From Planctomycetales bacterium (lineage in GTDB: Bacteria; Planctomycetota; Planctomycetia; Pirellulales; Thermoguttaceae): 14,208 nucleotides of DNA. The stretch lies in assembly GCA_007127495.1 (NCBI GenBank), contig SKZG01000003.1, positions 1 through 14,208 on the forward strand. The letters are read 5' to 3'. Position numbers and translations under genes: made by a program. The number at the start of each line of letters is the position of its first letter. Position 1 is the first letter of the stretch. The notes under the pieces are model-generated. The model had not been told where the DNA came from and ran no database searches. It was given only the letters and a program-made list of their open reading frames with translations. Shown piece after piece: positions 8,070 through 14,208 of the stretch.

Positions 8070-9032
8070 ATGACGCTTCTGTACACCGACCCCTGTTTTC
8101 TCAAGCACGAGACGGGCAATCACCCGGAGCGGGCGGATCGTATCCGTCTGATTGAGCCGAAACTGCAGGCGGAAGGCCTGTGGGACCGCTGTACACGCCC
8201 AAAACCGGTGGCGATTTCCCCTGAGCGGCTCGCTCGCGTCCATTCGCCCCAGTACATTACGGAGATCTGGGGGGCGTGCAAAGCCGGTGGCGGCTACCTC
8301 GAACCCGACACGGTCCTCAGCCCTGCATCGTACGACGTGGCCTTGATGGCCGCCGGCAGTTGCTGCGATGCCGTGGACCGAATTCTCCACGGCGAGGACG
8401 ACACGGCCATGTGTATCGTCCGTCCACCGGGCCACCACGCCATGATGAACCGGGCGATGGGCTTCTGCCTGTTCAACAACATCGCCATCGCCGCCATGGT
8501 GGCCACCGCCGAGTTTGGGCTGGAGAGGGCTCTGATCGTCGATTTCGACATCCATCACGGCAACGGCACGCAGGCCACCTTCTGGGACGACCCCAAAACC
8601 GCGTTCTTTTCGATCCACCGGTGGCCCTACTACCCCGGCACGGGCAAAGAAGAAGAGACCGGCGGCGGGCATGGTGTGGGCACTACCATGAACATCCCCG
8701 TACCCTACGGTATCGCGCGCCGCGACTATTTGGAACTCTTTGCCGGCCGGCTCGAACAGTTCGCGGACCGAATTCGGCCGCAACTCGTGCTCGTCAGCGC
8801 CGGTTTCGATTCGCACCGAGCCGATCCCGTAGGCGACCTGGGGCTGGAAACCGAGGACTTCGAGTCCATCGCCCATACCCTTCTGAATGTAGCCGCCGCC
8901 CACTCTGGCGGCAAAATGATCACCGTTCTTGAGGGGGGCTACGACCCCGAGGTCACCGCCGAGGCCACGGCGTTGTACACCCGCTGCCTCCTCAACGGTT
9001 CAGCCCGATCCTCGATGCCGCAGCACGGATGA
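8070..9032 (+). CDS. Histone deacetylase family (AcuC/AphA-like) amidohydrolase
   Basis: The protein has 320 residues from ATG 8070, where family homology begins at once (YTDPCFLKHETGNHPERADR); a 24-residue extension to a TTG at 7998 shows no family match. It is a zinc-dependent arginase/deacetylase-fold hydrolase that removes acetyl groups from amines or acetyl-lysine. All the key residues are visible: the catalytic pair H122-H123 in RPPGHH, zinc ligands D160 and H162 in DFDIHHGNG, the third ligand D247 in SAGFDSH, and the transition-state tyrosine Y291 in EGGYD. The length fits single-domain bacterial members, several of which act on acetylpolyamines or, as AcuC, on acetylated acetyl-CoA synthetase. 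The actual substrate is not evident, and no acetoin or polyamine genes are nearby. It is a cytoplasmic protein with no signal peptide. kdsB follows after 149 bases on the same strand, apparently with its own promoter. Confidence 0.93.
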   Translation: MTLLYTDPCFLKHETGNHPERADRIRLIEPKLQAEGLWDRCTRPKPVAISPERLARVHSPQYITEIWGACKAGGGYLEPDTVLSPASYDVALMAAGSCCDAVDRILHGEDDTAMCIVRPPGHHAMMNRAMGFCLFNNIAIAAMVATAEFGLERALIVDFDIHHGNGTQATFWDDPKTAFFSIHRWPYYPGTGKEEETGGGHGVGTTMNIPVPYGIARRDYLELFAGRLEQFADRIRPQLVLVSAGFDSHRADPVGDLGLETEDFESIAHTLLNVAAAHSGGKMITVLEGGYDPEVTAEATALYTRCLLNGSARSSMPQHG

Positions 9033-9082
9033 ACCGGGCGTGAAACCGTTCTCCGTGGCTCCCTCCGTTGCCATGGAACGCG

Positions 9083-9115
9083 GGAGCGAATGGAGCGAAT
9101 GGAGCGAATGGAGCG
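9083..9115 (+). repeat. 9-base tandem repeat, about 3.7 copies
   Basis: The unit GGAGCGAAT is repeated exactly at 9083, 9092 and 9101, followed by a partial GGAGCG at 9110 and another GGAGCG at 9118. It lies in the spacer between the deacetylase and kdsB genes and upstream of the kdsB start. The unit length is divisible by three, so every frame through it stays open, which artificially lengthens the kdsB frame upstream. Confidence 0.85.
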
Positions 9116-9142
9116 TTGGAGCGCGGGTTTTGCCGATTCGTC

Positions 9143-9171
9143 TTGGCGCGTATCGGCGGGTTGGGTATGCT
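9143..9171 (+). promoter_or_regulatory. Candidate kdsB promoter close to the start codon
   Basis: TTGGCG (9143-9148) and TATGCT (9166-9171) are 17 bases apart, four of six consensus matches each. A start site about 7 bases on would lie near 9178, giving an almost leaderless kdsB message. A 6-base-pair inverted repeat, GGCGGG at 9155-9160 and CCCGCC at 9172-9177, overlaps the -10 region where a ribosome site would otherwise sit. Confidence 0.35.
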
Positions 9172-9181
9172 CCCGCCTATC

Positions 9182-9937
9182 ATGGCTAAGGTTCTTGCCG
9201 TCATTCCTGCGCGCTACGGTTCCACTCGCTTGCCGGGGAAGGTCCTTGCCGACCTTGCGGGAAAGCCGCTGGTGTGGCACGTGTACCAGCGTGCTTTGCA
9301 GGCCGAGCTGGTCCACGAGGTGCTGATCGCCACCGACGACCAGCGCGTGGTCGATGCACTCCGGCCGTACGGCGCACACGTTCTGCTCACCCGCACCGAC
9401 CATGCCACGGGCACCGACCGGCTGGCCGAGGTCGCGCATCGCTTCCCGAGCGACCTGGTTGTGAATGTGCAAGGCGACGAGCCGCTGATCGATCCGGGCA
9501 CCATCGACGCGGCGATTCGCCCGCTGCTGCACGACCCGGCCCTTCCCATGGCCACGGTACGGCATCGCATCGCCGATGCGCGGCGCCTCGCTGACCCGAA
9601 CGTCGTGAAAGTGGTATGCGACGCATCGGGGCGCGCGCTGTATTTTTCCCGCAGCCCCATCCCTCACGTGCGCGAAGCCGACCCGTCGCTCCCGGCCGCG
9701 CCGATCCACTGGCAGCACGTGGGCCTGTACGTGTACCGGCGCGACTTCCTGCTGCGGTTTGCGAGTTTGCCGCAAACCGACCTCGAGAAGGCCGAGAAGC
9801 TCGAACAGCTTCGAGCGCTCGAGCACGGGTTCCCAATCGCCGTGGTCGAAACCGAACATGAGAGCCTCGGTGTCGACACGCTTGCCGATCTCGAGCGGGC
9901 GCGGCGCCGGCTTGCCGCGTACAGCGACGCGGCGTAA
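9182..9937 (+). CDS. kdsB: 3-deoxy-manno-octulosonate cytidylyltransferase (CMP-KDO synthetase)
   Basis: The protein has 251 residues, the normal family length. It activates KDO with CTP to CMP-KDO in the cytoplasm for the inner core of lipopolysaccharide. The ATG at 9182 is chosen because family homology starts immediately (VIPARYGSTRLPGK, with the nucleotide-binding R11 and K20); a frame open to 9068 adds only the translated tandem repeat. Further signatures are DHATGTDRLAEV, VNVQGDEPL (the metal-binding D99 in the QGDEP motif, 97-101) and a C-terminal VDTLADLERARRR. No Shine-Dalgarno site is visible. Its presence implies an outer membrane with KDO-containing LPS. Other KDO genes (kdsA, kdsC, kdsD, waaA) are not in the window, so it is not part of an LPS cluster here. 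It faces the CPBP gene tail to tail. Confidence 0.95.
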   Translation: MAKVLAVIPARYGSTRLPGKVLADLAGKPLVWHVYQRALQAELVHEVLIATDDQRVVDALRPYGAHVLLTRTDHATGTDRLAEVAHRFPSDLVVNVQGDEPLIDPGTIDAAIRPLLHDPALPMATVRHRIADARRLADPNVVKVVCDASGRALYFSRSPIPHVREADPSLPAAPIHWQHVGLYVYRRDFLLRFASLPQTDLEKAEKLEQLRALEHGFPIAVVETEHESLGVDTLADLERARRRLAAYSDAA

Positions 9938-9964
9938 GGCACGTTCTAAGCCCGCCTCCGTGAC

Positions 9965-10005
9965 TGCCGCCGTTGGAAACAAGACACCCCTCGAAAAAGG
10001 CGGCA
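9965..10005. terminator. Possible bidirectional terminator hairpin
   Basis: TGCCGCC (9965-9971) and GGCGGCA (9999-10005) are perfectly complementary around a 27-base loop that contains a run of five A. It lies in the 81-base gap between the convergent kdsB and CPBP genes. The long loop and lack of a T-run after the stem make this a weak candidate. Confidence 0.3.
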
Positions 10006-10018
10006 TGATCGACCGGCA

Positions 10019-10729
10019 TTAGCGGCGGCACAGGAAGAAGTCCAGCGACAGGCCCAGCAGGTAATGCTGTCCGAGGCCGGAAAGCAGCGAGCGCGTGCGA
10101 TAAGCGAGCCAGCCCCAAAGGATGGCGCCGAGGACGGACGAAAGCGTTTCCACACCCGGCCGGCCGAAATGCAGCATCGAGGAAGCCATCACCTGCACCA
10201 GCAGGGCGTTGGTCGACCCCAGGGATCCGCGGAGGCCGAACTGAAGAAAACCCCGGAAATGGAACTCCCAGCCGAGGTAAAACAGCAGATACCAGAACGC
10301 GTGCGCGGCGAACGCCCCGGCGGACTCGCACGCGGAGGCGTTGATCGGATAGTACTCGGCCACGGCCGGAGTGCGCGACGAAATAAACCCGCCCACCACG
10401 AATAAAGGCCCGAGAATCAACAAAGATCGCGGCGTCCGAATCCGGTGGCCCCACTGCACCCCGTATTGGGCCAGAGGCTCGCGAAACCCGAACTTGACAA
10501 TCATCGCGGGAATGACGCCGAGCAGCACGAAGCAACTCGCAAAGTAATAAATGGCGGGCGCGGCGGGCGCCCCGCCTGCAGCCGGGGCGAAATGATCGCG
10601 ATAGAACTGCGGCGAGCCGAAATACCACCAAACGATCATCAGGACGGTCGAACTGAGGAGGACCACCGTCGGCTTGCGCTGCGAGCCGCGCGCGCTTTCC
10701 GCCAGCGCCCGAACCAATGCACCAATCAT
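10019..10729 (-). CDS. CPBP-family intramembrane metalloprotease
   Basis: The protein has 236 residues. The ATG at 10729 overlaps the stop of the upstream epimerase gene by 4 bases (ATGA) and has AAGGAG 5 bases before it, so a longer frame is rejected. Around seven hydrophobic segments are visible, including VVLLSSTVLMIVWWYF, AIYYFASCFVLLGVIPAM, LLILGPLFVVGGF and LGAILWGWLAY. The CPBP (Abi/CAAX protease-like) motifs are present: WEFHFRG (E155, R159), MLHFGRP (H187) and QHYLLGLSLD (H222). In the usual EExxxR motif the first glutamate is here a tryptophan (W154), a variant I believe occurs in some CPBP subfamilies; activity is therefore likely but not certain. Such proteins cut within the membrane or process peptides. 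The tight coupling to the epimerase suggests co-expression; no substrate or bacteriocin gene is apparent nearby. Confidence 0.85.
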   Translation of the reverse strand: MIGALVRALAESARGSQRKPTVVLLSSTVLMIVWWYFGSPQFYRDHFAPAAGGAPAAPAIYYFASCFVLLGVIPAMIVKFGFREPLAQYGVQWGHRIRTPRSLLILGPLFVVGGFISSRTPAVAEYYPINASACESAGAFAAHAFWYLLFYLGWEFHFRGFLQFGLRGSLGSTNALLVQVMASSMLHFGRPGVETLSSVLGAILWGWLAYRTRSLLSGLGQHYLLGLSLDFFLCRR

Positions 10730-11772
10730 GCCAACTCCTTCCGGGCACGGAGCAGCCACGCGTAGGTGATGCGAATGCCCTGTTCCAGCGGCGTTGCCGT
10801 GTACCCCAACTCGCGCTCCGCTTTGTCGCAGCGGTAGGCCCACTCGGCAAGAAACGTGCGAACCCAGCCCGGGGTAATGCGCGGATAGACCCCGAACCAT
10901 TCGGCGCGCTTCTTCAGGGCCCAGGCGAACACCAACGGCGAGAAGCCGAGGATGGGCAGTTGCGTATGCCGCCTGCCGCTCACCCGGTCGATGGTGCGAA
11001 AGAACTCCTTGAGCGAAACGTTTTCGCCGCCCAAAATATAGCGTTCGCCGACGCGTCCGTGTTCCATGGCCCGCAAGTGGCCCTCAACCACGTCGTCGAC
11101 CAGCACATAATTGCCGACGTTGACCCCCCGGTTCAGCAGCAGGGGCACGCGTCCGCGGTCGTAATCGTCGATCAGCCGCGACAGCGTGTTGCCCTCGGTC
11201 AGGTGCCCCGGGCCATAAACCCGTGTTGGGTTGACGACCACCACCGGGAAGCCCTCGGCCGCCAGCGCCAGCACCTCGCGTTCCGCTGCCGCCTTCGAGG
11301 CTTCGTATTCGGTGAAGTAGCGGGGGGTGACCTGCGGTATGGCTTCATCGCCGACCTCGCCGGGCCGTGTCGGGCCGAACGTGACGACGCTCGAAGTCCA
11401 CACAGCCCGGCGCACTCCCACTTGGCGGGCAACGGCAAAGACATTCCGCGTTCCCACGACGTTTTGATCGTAGTACACCTTGGGATCCGGCGCCCAGTTC
11501 TTTGCGCAGGCGGCAACGTGGAACAGGTGGCTGCATCCGGCCATCGCGCGCCGAAGCGACTCGGGGTCCGTCATGTCGCCCTCGACCAGCTCCAGGCGGT
11601 CGCTTGTAAACGGGTTTTCGCCCTCCCAGGCGAACCCGGGCGGCGACGTCGGTTTGGTCCGCCGAACCAGCGCACGCACCGTACGCCCTCGCGCAATCAA
11701 TGCCTGCACTAGCCGCGTGCCGACGAATCCTGCCGCGCCGGTGACAAAATATCGATCGGCAACCTGGCTCAC
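10726..11772 (-). CDS. NAD-dependent epimerase/dehydratase (extended SDR, HpnA-like)
   Basis: The protein has 348 residues. A GTG at 11772 is chosen as the start because GCAGGAG lies 9 bases upstream and the Rossmann fold begins straight after it; a GTG at 11805 would add 11 residues upstream of that ribosome site. The nucleotide-binding motif TGAAGFVG (residues 11-18) and the catalytic Y156-x3-K160 (YEASK) identify an extended short-chain dehydrogenase. Other landmarks are LVEGDMTDPES, LFHVAACAK, TSSVVTFGP, NPTRVYGPG and YILGGENVSLKEF. The last one and overall length recall hopanoid-associated HpnA and dihydroflavonol reductase-like proteins, so a nucleotide-sugar or isoprenoid-type ketone/alcohol substrate is plausible. 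No other hopanoid genes are in view, so I give no symbol. It is cytoplasmic and the first gene of a coupled pair with the CPBP protease. Confidence 0.88.
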   Translation of the reverse strand: MSQVADRYFVTGAAGFVGTRLVQALIARGRTVRALVRRTKPTSPPGFAWEGENPFTSDRLELVEGDMTDPESLRRAMAGCSHLFHVAACAKNWAPDPKVYYDQNVVGTRNVFAVARQVGVRRAVWTSSVVTFGPTRPGEVGDEAIPQVTPRYFTEYEASKAAAEREVLALAAEGFPVVVVNPTRVYGPGHLTEGNTLSRLIDDYDRGRVPLLLNRGVNVGNYVLVDDVVEGHLRAMEHGRVGERYILGGENVSLKEFFRTIDRVSGRRHTQLPILGFSPLVFAWALKKRAEWFGVYPRITPGWVRTFLAEWAYRCDKAERELGYTATPLEQGIRITYAWLLRARKELA

Positions 11773-11957
11773 AATCGGATTCTCCTGCACTGCATGGCCA
11801 CGCACCTTGGCGACACTCTTCCGGACGCCAGTTGCGCCCAGGTCTCAGATGCACGTCGTAGGCGAGACGAAAGCGACCCGCGCCGGGAAACAGAGAAGCC
11901 CAATTGTCGCATCAAGCACCGGGCGCTGTCAACCCCCGCCCCAACGGCCCGAAGCCT

Positions 11958-11985
11958 TTGGCAAATGGGCCGGATCCCGTATAAT
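11958..11985 (+). promoter_or_regulatory. Sigma-70 promoter of the photolyase gene
   Basis: TTGGCA (11958-11963, five of six consensus bases) and a perfect TATAAT (11980-11985) are 16 bases apart. The expected start site is near 11992, leaving a leader of about 66 bases to the ATG at 12058. This is the best promoter in the window. It lies inside the open frame that extends upstream of the photolyase, so that extension is probably not translated. Confidence 0.65.
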
Positions 11986-12037
11986 GCATCGGTCCTTTTG
12001 GCGGCCTCGATGTGTCTTCCACCCGGCGGTTCGCCCC

Positions 12038-12057
12038 ATGAGCCGCAACCCTCCGAC

Positions 12058-12061
<4 letters not shown>
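12038..12061 (+). other. Seven-codon upstream reading frame overlapping the photolyase start
   Basis: ATG at 12038 opens a seven-codon frame (MSRNPPT) whose TGA at 12059-12061 overlaps the proposed photolyase ATG (12058) as ATGA. Since the photolyase has no clear Shine-Dalgarno site, stop-start reinitiation is possible. It may equally be chance. Confidence 0.25.
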
Positions 12062-13533
<1,472 letters not shown>

Positions 13534-13534
13534 C

Positions 13535-13711
13535 CGGGGATTATTCGTGCCGATCTGGGCCGACCTGGTCGGGGAGCGATTCCATCAAGGATTCGTCTTG
13601 CACACCGGCGATTCCGCGGTACCATTTGGGAAGAACCTGCACGCGCTGCCGATCGAGCAGTTTTGGCGGTCGAGCAACGAACAACGGCAAGAGAAGCGTT
13701 GCACCGCGTAA
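13535..13711 (+). pseudogene. C-terminal remnant of a DUF4143-type AAA ATPase gene
   Basis: Directly after the photolyase stop a reading frame ending in TAA at 13709-13711 encodes DLVGERFHQGFVLHTGDSAV and then PFGKNLHALPIEQFW. This matches the typical tail of DUF4143/AAA_14 ATPases (a GERF-x-x-G-x-VLYTG...PFG..L.ALPI..LW pattern, recalled from family knowledge). Only about 50 residues remain: the Walker motifs and the rest of the roughly 400-residue protein are absent, because the photolyase gene occupies the upstream side. A GTG at 13547 could in principle start a 54-residue product, but no ribosome site is seen. I read it as the leftover of a deletion or rearrangement. Confidence 0.55.
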
Positions 13712-13739
13712 GCCCTGAATCACGTTCGTCGAGCAACCC

Positions 13740-14208
13740 ATGGACAACCCGGCCTGGAGCATTCATCGCGGCGAGGGGCCGCTTGTGGCGGCGGCCATCC
13801 ACAACGGCCACGAGTTGCGTCCGGAACTCCACCCCCTATTGGCCATTTCCGAGGCCGATCGCCTCCGCGAGGAAGACCCCTACACGGCCCTCTGGACCGA
13901 ATGCGCCCCCACCCGGATCATCGCCAACCGCTCGCGCTTCGAGGTCGACCTGAACCGTCCGCGCGGCAGCGCCGTGTATTTGCGACCGGACGACGCCTGG
14001 GGGCTCCAGGTTTGGCAGGAAGAGCCGCCGTACGCTCTCTTGCAGCGGTCGTATCGCGTGTACGACCTTTTCTATCAGGAGGTCGAGTCGCTGTTGGCCG
14101 GGTTGGTCGAACGGCATGGGCGGGTGGTGGTGCTCGACCTTCACACGTACAATCATCGGCGTGGCGGCTGCCGCGCCGCGCCGGCGCCGAAGGACGCCAA
14201 TCCGACCA
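13740..14208 (+). CDS. N-formylglutamate amidohydrolase family protein, 3' end outside the window
   Basis: The first 156 codons are present and the gene runs off the right edge. The only possible start is the ATG at 13740, since a stop lies 24 bases upstream in frame with no other start codon between; no Shine-Dalgarno site is obvious. Family signatures of FGase (PF05013) are clear: IHNGHE (residues 20-25), EEDPYTALWTE (44-54), SRFEVDLNRP (65-74), AWGLQVW (86-92) and DLHTYNHRRGG (133-143), the histidines being probable metal ligands or catalytic residues. Members release formate from N-formylglutamate at the end of one histidine degradation route, or act on related N-acyl amino acids. No hut genes are seen in the window, so the pathway is not fixed. 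The first residues already fit the fold and there is no signal peptide, so the enzyme is cytoplasmic. Confidence 0.88.
   Translation, partial: MDNPAWSIHRGEGPLVAAAIHNGHELRPELHPLLAISEADRLREEDPYTALWTECAPTRIIANRSRFEVDLNRPRGSAVYLRPDDAWGLQVWQEEPPYALLQRSYRVYDLFYQEVESLLAGLVERHGRVVVLDLHTYNHRRGGCRAAPAPKDANPT

Noticed and set aside
8070..9937. A functional link between the deacetylase-family gene and kdsB
   Set aside because: They are 149 bases apart with a repeat and a candidate promoter between them, and no known pathway connects the two.
9387..10850. A 487-codon minus-strand frame covering the CPBP gene and running antisense into kdsB
   Set aside because: The CPBP protein is encoded in another frame with seven membrane segments and conserved motifs, and kdsB is certain on the other strand. 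This frame has neither.
10730..10900. N-terminal extension of the CPBP reading frame
   Set aside because: It lies within the end of the epimerase gene and has no hydrophobic or family-like sequence. The ATG at 10729 has a good Shine-Dalgarno site and the ATGA overlap.

Overview
The window is GC-rich, densely coding bacterial chromosome. Its gene content points to a planctomycete, probably of the Pirellulales group: an exported DUF1080 protein, a very large secreted protein resembling the hydrazine synthase alpha subunit with F5/8C-type and haem-motif regions, and two exported HEAT-repeat proteins. A kdsB gene shows a Gram-negative type of cell envelope. The phylum assignment is an inference from domain content; no rRNA or other phylogenetic marker is present.

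Layout. (1) 51-3688, plus strand: a DUF1080 (3-keto-disaccharide hydrolase-like) secreted protein, then a 974-residue secreted protein with an F5/8C-like domain, a beta-propeller of the HZS-alpha type and two CxxCH motifs. (2) 3689-3880: convergent intergenic gap holding a nested palindromic element that looks like a small non-coding repeat. (3) 3881-7769, minus strand: a signal-peptide HEAT protein followed by a HEAT-repeat lipoprotein, probably co-transcribed. (4) 8070-9937, plus strand: a histone-deacetylase-family amidohydrolase and kdsB (CMP-KDO synthetase). (5) 10019-11772, minus strand: an HpnA-like NAD-dependent epimerase whose stop overlaps the start of a CPBP-family membrane protease, a translationally coupled pair. 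(6) 12058-13533, plus strand: a class II CPD photolyase behind a good sigma-70 promoter. (7) 13535-13711: a short C-terminal remnant of a DUF4143-type AAA ATPase gene. (8) 13740 to the edge: the N-terminal part of an N-formylglutamate amidohydrolase family protein.

Functionally the window is a mixture of surface/periplasmic proteins, envelope synthesis, DNA repair and small-molecule amide hydrolysis. I see no tRNA, rRNA, CRISPR array, integrase or intact transposase. The least understood pieces are the HZS-alpha-like protein, the two HEAT proteins, the nested palindrome and the ATPase remnant. I did not find a convincing new multi-gene system. Several genes have clear Shine-Dalgarno sequences (51, 764, and the minus-strand starts at 10729 and 11772), while others (8070, 9182, 12058, 13740 and the minus-strand start at 7769) have none. 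Many long reading frames opposite or within the real genes are by-products of high GC.
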